From JACMQW01 sp964536965 (GTDB lineage Bacteria; Bdellovibrionota; UBA1018), in the NCBI GenBank assembly GCA_964536965.1, contig CAZIAL010000001.1, positions 62,001-126,000 on the forward strand: a stretch of 64,000 nucleotides of DNA. The letters run 5' to 3'. The notes below the pieces were generated by a model. That model was not told the origin of the DNA and searched no databases. It was given only the letters and a program-made list of their open reading frames with translations. Shown here piece after piece: positions 51,957-59,270 of the stretch (position 1 is the first letter of the stretch; each line of letters opens with the position of its first letter). The position numbers and the translations under genes were made by a program.

Positions 51957-52439
51957 TTATTTTACTCCTACGGTTTTGGTTTCGAGGCTGAGAAAGGGCT
52001 CGGCAACAAGGATGTCGCCACGATCGGTCTGCACTCGATAGACGTTCGATCGCGTTAAGTTCTCGCGGCTCCCGGCTCCTAGGCACCACCGGACCACGCC
52101 AGATTCTCCGGTCGGCGTATGCGTGACCTTGGAACCTTTAATGAAGGCAGGGGCTCCGTGGGATGCGCCGAGTTCAGTTAAATGTTTTGCTAGAGCTATC
52201 CGCCGTCTCTCCTCGTAGTCGATGCAGCCCAGGTTCGCGGCGGTAAGAATCTTCTTCGAAAGCTTGGCGAAGAGTTTCGGATGCGTGGGCCGTAATGCCT
52301 TTTCGATCGTTCGCGTGTGAATGCGGCGTCCGTCGGGGCCGTGTGCCGCGAAAAATTCGCGTAACCGCTTGAGGGCGTCTCCCGATTTCGCTCTGGCGAA
52401 TAGGTCCGCGATTGCTAAGAGTTGGTCGTCTATTTTCAT
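51957..52439 (-). CDS. Hypothetical protein, paralogue B of a tandem pair
   Basis: The 160-residue protein aligns by eye with its downstream neighbour at LKRLREFFAAHGPDGRR, a central ILTAANLGCIDYEERRRIALAKHL block, and the C-terminal APAFIKGSKVTHTPTGESGVVRW. Its C-terminus (DRGDILVAEPFLSLETKTV) resembles a small beta-barrel. It overlaps the sigma-like gene upstream by four bases and abuts the next gene, so the four genes are probably co-translated. No function can be assigned. Confidence 0.7.
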   Translation of the reverse strand: MKIDDQLLAIADLFARAKSGDALKRLREFFAAHGPDGRRIHTRTIEKALRPTHPKLFAKLSKKILTAANLGCIDYEERRRIALAKHLTELGASHGAPAFIKGSKVTHTPTGESGVVRWCLGAGSRENLTRSNVYRVQTDRGDILVAEPFLSLETKTVGVK

Positions 52440-52855
52440 TTCTTCCCCCTCCTAGGAATGTCTTTAAGGCCCGCTGCCTTAAGTTTCTTTCTTATCGAGT
52501 TTATTTGCGCGTTCACGGTGCTAGTTGGCATCCCAAGGTCTTCTGCGATGGTCGTTCCGCTAAGGCCGACGAAGTATCTATCTCTCAGAAGGCCGTACTC
52601 GATTTCCGAAAGATCATACGGGGCTAGGAATTCCCGAAAGTCATCCTCGTCGAAAGTTTCGTTAGAGTAATAGGGTTGCGACGCACGGAGTGCTTCGTCC
52701 CAGGTCGCACGAGTCGGATGGTTCCGGTGAGAGTCACCGAAGAGCTTAGTCTCCAAGTGGACGCATATCGTAAGCTGGGTATCGACCGAACAGGTGGCGA
52801 CATCACAACCCCAGGCCGGGGGGGATTCGGGTTTCCCGCCGGGTGCGCCTTTCAC
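52436..52855 (-). CDS. Sigma-70 region-4-like / HTH regulatory protein
   Basis: The last 60 of the 139 residues contain LSEIEYGLLRDRYFVGLSG, TTIAEDLGMPTSTVNAQINSIRKKLK, a helix-turn-helix of the kind in sigma-70 region 4 and LuxR-type proteins. The first 75 residues are not recognised and contain three cysteines. The start is a GTG overlapping the upstream stop as GTGA. There is no region 2, so it is not a complete sigma factor. It may control transcription of the element, perhaps with the host polymerase. Confidence 0.68.
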   Translation of the reverse strand: MKGAPGGKPESPPAWGCDVATCSVDTQLTICVHLETKLFGDSHRNHPTRATWDEALRASQPYYSNETFDEDDFREFLAPYDLSEIEYGLLRDRYFVGLSGTTIAEDLGMPTSTVNAQINSIRKKLKAAGLKDIPRRGKK

Positions 52856-54093
52856 AACTCACCGTCGGAATAGTCATCATTCTCTTTGCTTCGGTAGGGT
52901 GTCGCATCAGCCATGCGCTCGCGAAGCTGTTTTGCATTGTTCTTTACCCGTTCTCTCCTGGATTGGTTCTGGTTCGTGTACGGCTCCATGAAGCGGACAT
53001 AGGAGTCGGGGTCATTTTTGAAATGCATTCTCCCGATGTCGAAAGCGGGGGTATAAAAATTCTCTTTACGGATGTCCGCCACCAGTTCATCGAGCGGGAT
53101 AACTTTGGACCTGCGCGGGTGTGGGGCCGTCCCGATGGCATCCAGAAGCTCCCCCTGGGCGATAAACCTCTTCGCCCGCCTTACTGGGAACATTCGATGC
53201 GATTCGATGCACCGGAGCTGCCCCTCGGCCTCTAGGCGGTCGAGTCGTCGTGAGAGCGTCGGCTGACTCGATCCGATGAGGGTGGCGAAGTACCTTTGCG
53301 GCAGGTCGAAACCATCGTTAAGAGCGTCGATACAGATTAGCGTTCGGATTAGGTTCTCGCTGGCGGGGTCAGTATCGGCGAAGGACTTAAGCGTGGGCCA
53401 TTGGTCCATACTTCCGGGATACTGTTCGTAGGACGGCCTAGAATTGCGAATGCCGTAGTCTTCGTGAATACAATGTTCAGTATTGTTGTCCCCCAGGTAC
53501 AAATCCTCATGCTCAATGCACGCTTCAAAAGGGATACAAGCCCGTAGCTCTGTGGATAGGAGGCTAGAACTATCCTTGGTCAGATAGCACTGGCGTAGAG
53601 AAGTAGGGATCTTATCGATAGATGGGAAGAGTTCTGGTCCCAGGATGCTTTTAAGAGATGCAAGGGCAGTCTCCGTGTTCATGCGCATACCCAAGGGTTT
53701 CCACACAACGAAGATTGCCTTCACTTTGCCGCGAGGGGATTCCAGCACTACAGCCCGCTTTCCGAAGCGATACTTAAGTTCCTCTCTTAGAGCTGCGAAG
53801 TCCGCGAATCCTGGGGGTAGTTTGTCAAAGTCCGCTGCAAGCGCGTCTTGGTCACTGTCGCTGTTCCAAAGCCCTAACAGAGCGAGCTTCTTTTTTACGT
53901 CCTCGGAAACAGGAACCGAAGCTGCGAGATCGAGGGCTCTTTGAAGCTCGGGGGAGTCGGCATGGCGATCCCATTTGAATTGGTCGCCCTTGTCCCTAAA
54001 GAACCGGGTGTAACAACGGAACCTAAGAATCCCCCTGTTGGGCAAAAGATATAGGGACACAGCCGAGTTAACGGCTGGTTTCAACTTCAACAT
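52852..54093 (-). CDS. Putative replication-initiation or primase-like protein of the element
   Basis: The 413-residue protein starts with a good AAGGAG ribosome-binding site. The N-terminal 200 residues include KVKAIFVVWKPLGMRMNTETALASLKSIL and SLRQCYLTKDSS, a pattern that loosely recalls primase/replication domains. A winged-helix segment follows near 245-275 (FDLPQRYFATLIGSSQPTL, SRRLDRLEAEGQLRCI). The C-terminus is highly charged. It is first in the leftward unit and faces an AT-rich intergenic region, a typical place for an origin. I cannot assign a family firmly, so a DNA-binding regulator is the alternative. Confidence 0.55.
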   Translation of the reverse strand: MLKLKPAVNSAVSLYLLPNRGILRFRCYTRFFRDKGDQFKWDRHADSPELQRALDLAASVPVSEDVKKKLALLGLWNSDSDQDALAADFDKLPPGFADFAALREELKYRFGKRAVVLESPRGKVKAIFVVWKPLGMRMNTETALASLKSILGPELFPSIDKIPTSLRQCYLTKDSSSLLSTELRACIPFEACIEHEDLYLGDNNTEHCIHEDYGIRNSRPSYEQYPGSMDQWPTLKSFADTDPASENLIRTLICIDALNDGFDLPQRYFATLIGSSQPTLSRRLDRLEAEGQLRCIESHRMFPVRRAKRFIAQGELLDAIGTAPHPRRSKVIPLDELVADIRKENFYTPAFDIGRMHFKNDPDSYVRFMEPYTNQNQSRRERVKNNAKQLRERMADATPYRSKENDDYSDGEL

Positions 54094-54541
54094 TTACTAC
54101 TCCTTGTTTTTGTTTCTTAGAGCCGCGCTACTCCGTGTGCTCTTGCGATGGGTGAGAGAACGAAAGCTGGATGCTGGTCTAGGGGCTTCGCCTACGACCC
54201 TGTAAATGCATTCACTTTGTTTCCCTATATACATAGTGTGGTGCGTTATGGGTTAAAGTCAAGACGTGTGGATGTATTATTTTTTTAAAAAGCAAGAAAA
54301 TAATTTGTCGATTAACCATTTGAATTTGATAAGCAATTTTCACTGAAGGTAAAAATATTACCAAAAGTTAACAATATATGTCACCGGAGGAAGGAGGTTT
54401 TTAGGTTAGTAGTCGGTCGCTCGGTGGCGTCCGAATTTCGAATATGTCTGAGTGTTTCCGCAGGAATGAGTTCATTCGCTAGCAGCAAGAGCAGCCTCTA
54501 GACGAGGCTGGTTTTCTCGCCTCGAAAGTTAGAGCGAAGGC
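54094..54541. promoter_or_regulatory. AT-rich divergent intergenic region, possible promoters/origin
   Basis: 448 bases without a gene separate the leftward and rightward units. 54260-54380 is very AT-rich (TTTTTTAAAAAGC, AAAAATATTACC). On the minus strand TTGACT near 54255 and TATGTATATAG near 54230 could form the promoter of the replication-like gene. A short hairpin at 54492-54510 (CAGCCTC/GAGGCTG, then GTTTT) may attenuate the rightward unit. No clear iterons were found. Confidence 0.45.
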
Positions 54542-54754
54542 GTGAAGAAAAAGATGGTCCAAAAGAAATTGCGGGCGGGACCGTACCGGCTCGTGGATAT
54601 TCAAATCTTGAATTGGCGAAAGCGCCGTAAGCGCGAAGCTGCGAAAGCCGCGCTACTCGAATTCGAAAAGCAATCTTCTGTTCTCGCTGCCCCTAATGCG
54701 TTCGAGGATGCCCCAGGATCAACGATCGTCCCTTCGAGCGAGCCCAACGAATAA
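54542..54754 (+). CDS. Small basic hypothetical protein
   Basis: The 70-residue protein has a strongly basic first half (KKKMVQKKLRAGPYR, WRKRRKREAAKAA) and a polar acidic tail ending EPNE. The start is GTG with a weak GAAGG ahead of it. The composition fits a nucleic-acid-binding or ribosome-associated peptide, but no family is recognised. Confidence 0.5.
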   Translation: MKKKMVQKKLRAGPYRLVDIQILNWRKRRKREAAKAALLEFEKQSSVLAAPNAFEDAPGSTIVPSSEPNE

Positions 54755-54928
54755 GTACATAAAGACTGTGTATAAACAAAATGCGGAAGTGTCGCATATA
54801 AGAGAGCGATATTCCGAAGCAATTCATAGTCATTTATAGGCGTTTTTAGTCGATTTGTTATGCGGCTAAGCAGTTCGAGAAGAACTCAATTCTGCGAGAG
54901 CATTAGGGAAAATAACTAAATTTTTATT

Positions 54929-55345
54929 ATGCAGAACCAGGGCAAAAACTTAGCAAGACATGTGCGTACTTCTTCCCCGCTTAACCCCGCTATCCGAGCC
55001 GAAGGTCCGACGGGGCCGCTTGGACTTATCTGCCAGCATTTCCGCTGCGGATTCGTAACGCACGGTTCGAACGTCCTCGTCGATGTTCCTGAGGAGCATC
55101 TCTTAATCGCCGATGTTTGGGTACGCCGCGAACGCAGGGGGCAGGGGCTGGCCCGAGGCATGATTGAGCGTGTGATTGAAGCCGCCGCAGGCGAAGGGGT
55201 CCGGTCTGTCTACATGGATGTCCCGTCCGACTCGCGAACCTTTAGGCGCTCCCTTGCCTTAGCGAAGGGGCTCGGCTTTCGGTTCCATAGCGCAACCAAG
55301 GCTTCGGTAATTCTACGACGTGAGATCAGCCCCGATGTCCGGTAA
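54929..55345 (+). CDS. GNAT-like acetyltransferase 1
   Basis: The 138-residue protein has the GNAT motif A DVWVRRERRGQGLARGMIERV (RxxGxG for acetyl-CoA pyrophosphate) at residues about 60-80. Motif B-like features follow with ALAKGLGFRFHSATKASVILRR near the C-terminus. It overlaps the next GNAT gene. Small GNATs beside virion genes are common in podovirus-like genomes. The substrate is unknown. Confidence 0.7.
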   Translation: MQNQGKNLARHVRTSSPLNPAIRAEGPTGPLGLICQHFRCGFVTHGSNVLVDVPEEHLLIADVWVRRERRGQGLARGMIERVIEAAAGEGVRSVYMDVPSDSRTFRRSLALAKGLGFRFHSATKASVILRREISPDVR

Positions 55346-55709
55346 TGGCGACGTTCCAGGGATGGACCTGTTTGCGGTGTACCTATCCGAGCGTGAGGGG
55401 AAGCGCGTACTTCGGCGACCGGAGGGTTTCGCGGTTTTTGGGTATAACTGCGTGCCCGGGCTACCGTTCGATCATGCCTATATCCAGGATATTTTCGTAT
55501 CAACCGAACATCGGAAGTCCGGAGTCGCCGCTAAGCTCGCGGACGAAATCCACGCCGAGGCTAAGGCTCTCGGAATCAATGCGCTGATCGGATCGATAGA
55601 CGGCAACGCGAATGGCGCGCACGAGTCGCTTCTGGTTCTGCTCGCATACGGAATGAAACTTTACACAATCGACAACGGCGTCGCTTGGTTCATCAAAAGG
55701 GAAAAATAG
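55335..55709 (+). CDS. GNAT-like acetyltransferase 2
   Basis: About 124 residues from the ATG at 55335 (a GTG at 55320 and an ATG at 55362 are alternatives). Motif A is QDIFVSTEHRKSGVAAKLADEI. The C-terminus has LLAYGMKLYTIDNGVAWFIKREK. It overlaps the end of GNAT 1 and ends one base before the virion-like gene, forming a tight three-gene cassette. The two GNATs are only distantly similar. Confidence 0.68.
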   Translation: MSGNGDVPGMDLFAVYLSEREGKRVLRRPEGFAVFGYNCVPGLPFDHAYIQDIFVSTEHRKSGVAAKLADEIHAEAKALGINALIGSIDGNANGAHESLLVLLAYGMKLYTIDNGVAWFIKREK

Positions 55710-55710
55710 A

Positions 55711-56643
55711 ATGGGCAAGGCAGTTAAAAAGGTCACAAGCAATCCACTTCGCAGTCTCGCGGCTGTCGGCACTCTAGGCGGATCAGAACTCGCAATCGCC
55801 GGAGCGAAGAAGCTCGGGATCGGGCTAGAAGACGAAGAGGGCAACTACATAAGTCCCGAGCAGGTCCAGCAAGGGAAGTACCGGGAGTTTGCGAATAATT
55901 ATGACCGTGAAATGGGCCTCGCCGATGCGGGAGTTCAGGGCGGCGCACTCACAAAAGATGTATTTGGTTCGGGGGGGCTTCAGTCCCGTCTAGCCGAAGA
56001 AGGACGGCAGCTCGCCGATTCCGGCTTCCAACTCCAGAAGGGCGACCGCGAAGCTTACGGCCAAGCCTCTGGCGACATTTCCCGCCTCTTCGGTCAGCAA
56101 GAACAAGCCGCCTCTCAATCGCTCGCACGCCGTGGCCTCGCTTCGGGTTCCTCTGGTGCCGCTGGAGCTACGTTCTCCGGCCTCGCGGGTAATAAGAACG
56201 AGATGCTCGCCTCCGCTCAGATGGACATCGCACAGAAGAGAATCCAAGACACGAGGGCTAGGGCTCTGGATAACGCTAAACTGCAAGCCGACATAAGCTC
56301 GGTCGGAGCGAACCTGTCCCGTAGCCGCTTCTCCGACAAAGAATCCGGCCTTCGAAATGCTGTCAGCGTCGAGGGAGTAGGGAACGAACAGAAACGAATT
56401 GCACTCGCCGACCAAGAGGCATCTCGTAGACCAGGTCTTTTTTCTACGGTCGGGCAGGGGCTTCAGGCCGGTATTGCTAGTCTTGCAACCCAAGCTCCAG
56501 GCCTAATAGCCGGTGGTATGGTCGGGGGGGCTGCCGGGTCTGGCGTATCGCGTTTACCCAATTCTTCGAACTCCGGCTTCTCGTCGAGTTCTTATGGTAG
56601 CAGCGGGTTTTCCGGCAGGAAGGGTCCAAGCCTATTCGGTTGA
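55711..56643 (+). CDS. Virion- or DNA-ejection-like protein, Gly/Ser/Gln-rich
   Basis: The 310-residue protein has a basic start, MGKAVKKVTSNPLRSL, resembling small podovirus tail/ejection proteins. Long helical, Gln/Ala-rich stretches follow (GQQEQAASQSLARRGLASG, AQMDIAQKRIQDTRARALD). The C-terminus is hydrophobic and glycine-rich, then Ser/Gly-rich (GIASLATQAPGLIAGGMVGGA). Such layouts recur in internal virion, pilot and tail-assembly proteins. No specific family is secure. It follows two GNAT genes immediately, and a terminator lies 120 bases beyond. Confidence 0.5.
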   Translation: MGKAVKKVTSNPLRSLAAVGTLGGSELAIAGAKKLGIGLEDEEGNYISPEQVQQGKYREFANNYDREMGLADAGVQGGALTKDVFGSGGLQSRLAEEGRQLADSGFQLQKGDREAYGQASGDISRLFGQQEQAASQSLARRGLASGSSGAAGATFSGLAGNKNEMLASAQMDIAQKRIQDTRARALDNAKLQADISSVGANLSRSRFSDKESGLRNAVSVEGVGNEQKRIALADQEASRRPGLFSTVGQGLQAGIASLATQAPGLIAGGMVGGAAGSGVSRLPNSSNSGFSSSSYGSSGFSGRKGPSLFG

Positions 56644-56715
56644 ACGGGCCATGGAAGGTCCTCTTGGTTATCTCCACAGTCGCGGATAGTGCTTCTCGCT
56701 GACATTGGAGCGGGG

Positions 56716-56792
56716 GATCTGGACGCCCTTTCCAGGTCCCCACATTTTTATAGAGCAGTATACGCCTCTGGCCTCGCGGTCGGGGGCGTTTT
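56716..56792 (+). terminator. Hairpins and terminator after the virion-like gene
   Basis: GGATCTGG pairs with CCAGGTCC at 56716-56740. ACGCC at 56762 pairs with GGCGT ahead of TTTT at 56789-56792, with an inner GGCC/GGTC stem. The second hairpin is the likely intrinsic terminator of the rightward unit. Confidence 0.6.
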
Positions 56793-56840
56793 GCGTTTAG
56801 GGATAATAGCTGGTGTGGCTAGTAATACGGGAAACAATGA

Positions 56841-57131
56841 TTAATGGGGCCCTCGTTTACTGCGAGCGAGCGCATCCGCCTCTAGCTTTTTCTGATATTT
56901 CTCGACGACCCCGGCCAGTAGGGAAATCCCCACAACACCCGCTAAACCGATCAGACCTCGACTCAACGCTTGGTCTGGCGGAACCCCGGCTTTCAACGCC
57001 ACGAAGTACGAAATTGCCACCGCCACCACGAGCATGACAGTTAGGACGAGTATGGCGAGCATCAAAGGCAGGAACGCGAAGAAGAGAACAGCGATCACGA
57101 TTCCGCCAGCGATTTGAAGCATAAGTTCCAT
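56841..57131 (-). CDS. Small membrane protein
   Basis: The 96-residue protein has three hydrophobic segments: IAGGIVIAVLFFAFLPLML, AILVLTVMLVVAVAISYFV and LSRGLIGLAGVVGISLLAG. The C-terminus is basic and cytoplasm-like (EKYQKKLEADALARSKRG). No family is recognised. A holin-like role could be imagined from its size and topology, but nothing demonstrates it. The start lacks a strong ribosome-binding site. Confidence 0.55.
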   Translation of the reverse strand: MELMLQIAGGIVIAVLFFAFLPLMLAILVLTVMLVVAVAISYFVALKAGVPPDQALSRGLIGLAGVVGISLLAGVVEKYQKKLEADALARSKRGPH

Positions 57132-57240
57132 TCGCTAATTGTAAGTCAGACACCTTGTTCGACAAGGATCGGATTATCTAAATCGACAGCCAAAGTGCTA
57201 CTTCGGGCATTTTCCTTATTGAGCACCTCGCCAAGAACAC

Positions 57241-57271
57241 AAAACCCCCGCTCCAAATTAGGGAACGAGGG
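57241..57271 (-). terminator. Terminator of the 57314-57721 gene
   Basis: A 10-bp stem with two G-U pairs, perfect only on the minus strand, has a seven-base loop and is followed by GTTTTGTG. It lies 43 bases after the stop codon. Confidence 0.7.
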
Positions 57272-57313
57272 CTCTGCGGGGTTGGACTGTTACATGGCTT
57301 GGGGCCGATTGAC

Positions 57314-57721
57314 TTACGCGGCCAGGGGCACAGCTACGCCGCCGATTACCGCGACAGGGGGGAGGTTCAGCTTCTCATCGTTACCAGCTTGCTCGACATC
57401 TTCTTCGCTCTGGGCAAAATCGCTCACGACAGCGCGGAGTGCTTCGGCTTGCGTCTCGAAAGTGTTCTCATCGTCGAACAATCCAAGACCGACATGCAGA
57501 ACTGGCGACCAAAGTGCCTTGAACTTGCCGTCTGGGGTTTTGGCGACCACATATAGAGCTGATCCGTAGAAAACGATAGCCGTAGCGCCTTCAACCGCTC
57601 CGATCGCAGCGCGTCCTGCGGCCACAGCCCAGGTCGCAAGACCGCTAAAGTCTCCGTTCTCCGGTAGGATTTGATCGGCAGGGGCGAGAGTCACATACGA
57701 TTCGGTAAATTGATTCTGCAT
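57314..57721 (-). CDS. Hypothetical protein of the element
   Basis: This 135-residue acidic protein has a Gly/Ala-rich central region (WAVAAGRAAIGAVEGATAI) and a C-terminal hydrophobic stretch (PPVAVIGGVAVPLAA). It is preceded by AAGGAG at good distance. There is no recognised domain and no signal peptide. It stands alone with its own terminator, so it is a separately expressed element gene of unknown function. Confidence 0.6.
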   Translation of the reverse strand: MQNQFTESYVTLAPADQILPENGDFSGLATWAVAAGRAAIGAVEGATAIVFYGSALYVVAKTPDGKFKALWSPVLHVGLGLFDDENTFETQAEALRAVVSDFAQSEEDVEQAGNDEKLNLPPVAVIGGVAVPLAA

Positions 57722-57871
57722 ACATGGTACTCCTTAAGAGCGGGTTGTAGAGAGTACCGAGAAGTCAGCGGCCCCGGGCCTGTTATCTGACGAGACAGTT
57801 TCCGCCGTTCGCAGCTCACTTCTCAGTACTAAAATCAGAATAACGCATTGTGCCTCGACTTAGCAACAAAA

Positions 57872-57891
57872 ATCGTATACGATCGTATACA
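57872..57891 (+). promoter_or_regulatory. Tandem GTATAC operator at the RHH start
   Basis: ATCGTATAC occurs at 57872-57880 and again at 57882-57890, and each contains the GTATAC palindrome. The repeats end two bases before the ATG of the RHH gene, the usual site of RHH autorepression. Confidence 0.6.
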
Positions 57892-57892
57892 T

Positions 57893-58111
57893 ATGAAACG
57901 AAAGAGGAAAGAACGCGCCGAGAATCAAGCGGACAACATGGAGCCGACCGCAGTGCTTTCGTTTAGGGTTTCAAAGGATTTGTACGAGTGGCTAGAGCGA
58001 TATGCGCGTTCTGAAGTAACGGATAGAGGCACCCCACATACGCGCCAAACGATCGCTAGAAAGCTTTTGACCGAAACCATTCAAGCAATCCGCAATCGAA
58101 ATAAGAAGTAA
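57893..58111 (+). CDS. Ribbon-helix-helix (CopG-like) DNA-binding protein
   Basis: The 72-residue protein has a basic N-terminus (MKRKRKERAEN), then a ribbon strand VLSFRVSKDLYEWLERYA and two helices (TRQTIARKLLTETIQAIRN). I chose the ATG at 57893 because tandem operator repeats lie directly upstream. It is separated from the serine recombinase by 17 bases and probably regulates it and itself. An accessory partition role, as in plasmids, is also possible. Confidence 0.72.
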   Translation: MKRKRKERAENQADNMEPTAVLSFRVSKDLYEWLERYARSEVTDRGTPHTRQTIARKLLTETIQAIRNRNKK

Positions 58112-58128
58112 TTCGAAAGGCTGAAGTT

Positions 58129-58720
58129 ATGGCCAAGATTCGCGCTGCCCTATACGCACGCACCAGTACCTCCGATAGGCAAGACCCGGAGACGCAGCTT
58201 CTTGACCTGCGCAAGTTAGCCGCAAGTAAGGACTGGGCAATTGTAGAAGAGTTCGTGGATCAGATAAGTGGGAGCACTGAACGCCGCCCCGGTCTAGACG
58301 CGCTCATGGACGCCGCATATAAGCGTANNNNNNNNNNTTGTTCTCGTATGGCGGTTCGATCGAATGGCCCGCAGTACCCGAATGCTACTCGACGTGCTGG
58401 CTACGTTCCGCAAGCTGAAGATCGACTTTGTCTCGCACTCCGAGGCCATCGACACCTCTACGGCAGTGGGGGAGTTAATCTTCTCGGTGCTCGCTGCGAT
58501 CGGTTCCTTTGAGCGGGATATGATCCGGGAGAGGGTTCGTGCCGGACTTCGGCGGGCAAAGAGTCAGGGCAAGCGCATTGGTCGCCCCAAGAGGGTGTGG
58601 ACCGACGAGGTAATGGCTCTGAAGGATCGAGGGCGAAGTGTTCAGGAAATCCAAGACGAGCTGAAAATCTCCCGTGCCGCCGTTTACCGCGTACTAAAGC
58701 AGTCTCAAAAAGGTGCTTGA
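58129..58720 (+). CDS. Small serine recombinase (resolvase/invertase type), interrupted by an assembly gap
   Basis: The nucleophile is S13 in YARTSTSDRQDPETQ. Downstream of the gap VLVWRFDRMARSTRMLLD, the E-helix ERDMIRERVRAGLRRAKSQG and a C-terminal HTH (VQEIQDELKISRAAVYRVLKQ) complete a Tn3-resolvase/Hin-sized protein of about 197 residues. The frames before and after the 10-N run differ. If nine bases were actually missing they would realign, encoding KFDV-like residues between AYKR and VLVW. The gene is therefore probably intact. It may resolve dimers of the excised element. Confidence 0.82.
58328..58337. other. 10-N assembly gap
   Basis: A fixed run of ten N bases lies inside the serine recombinase gene. 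The true length is unknown, and nine bases would restore the frame. Confidence 0.95.
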
Positions 58721-58819
58721 GGTCGTACCGAAAACTCTATTGGTTACGCGGGTTGATTTCCCTACTTTCGCATCGCTAACGCTGTCTCTAAATGAGTTGA
58801 TTTTGAGACACCGTAGAAA

Positions 58820-58852
58820 AGAAAATGCCCCGGACAGTTTCCCATCCGGGGC
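58820..58852 (-). terminator. Terminator of the small exported protein gene
   Basis: On the minus strand GCCCCGGA pairs with TCCGGGGC and is followed by ATTTTCTTTT. It lies about 20 bases after the stop of the 58871-59092 gene. Confidence 0.8.
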
Positions 58853-58870
58853 GAGCAAACATTAGAAGTT

Positions 58871-59092
58871 CTAGTTGTCTTCGTCGCGCGGTTTAGTGCC
58901 CTGGCGTCCATTATATGGGTTGGCATTTCCACGGGTAGAGTAGTTGTCATTTCGGGTATCGTTTGCATCTGACCGAACGTACGGCTGTACGACTGTGCCG
59001 TCCTTACGCACATATCCCCTGACCGATTGGTCAGCGAATCCCGAGGTCATGAATGTCCAGCTAACAAGAAAAGCGACAGCTAGTTTTTTCAT
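58871..59092 (-). CDS. Small exported protein with GYVRKDGT...GNANPYNG motif
   Basis: The 73-residue protein has a signal peptide (MKKLAVAFLVSWTFMTSGFA) and a mature peptide of about 53 residues. The core VRGYVRKDGTVVQPYVRS and NDNYSTRGNANPYNGRQGTKP is a recurrent pattern of short secreted proteins in many proteobacteria. Function unknown. It is monocistronic within the mobile element and has its own terminator, so it may be cargo picked up from a chromosome. Confidence 0.75.
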   Translation of the reverse strand: MKKLAVAFLVSWTFMTSGFADQSVRGYVRKDGTVVQPYVRSDANDTRNDNYSTRGNANPYNGRQGTKPRDEDN

Positions 59093-59270
59093 CTGTTAAT
59101 GATGCCTGTTCGCATTTATTTGAGCGACCCAGGATTTGTGGTGCATTGGGCGTGACACAGGTACCTCAAGCGCAACGTATCTCTTCTCGTAGCAGAAACT
59201 CGCCTATAGGTTTGGACGTCCTATAGAGTTAACTCGCTTCAGAGTGTCGCCGCCTTTCCGAAGCGGTATT

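Noticed and set aside
54094..54541. CRISPR array or iteron cluster in the AT-rich region
   Set aside because: No regularly spaced repeats are visible.
58129..58512. Truncated recombinase pseudogene
   Set aside because: The apparent frameshift coincides exactly with a 10-N gap, and full family sequence resumes on the other side.
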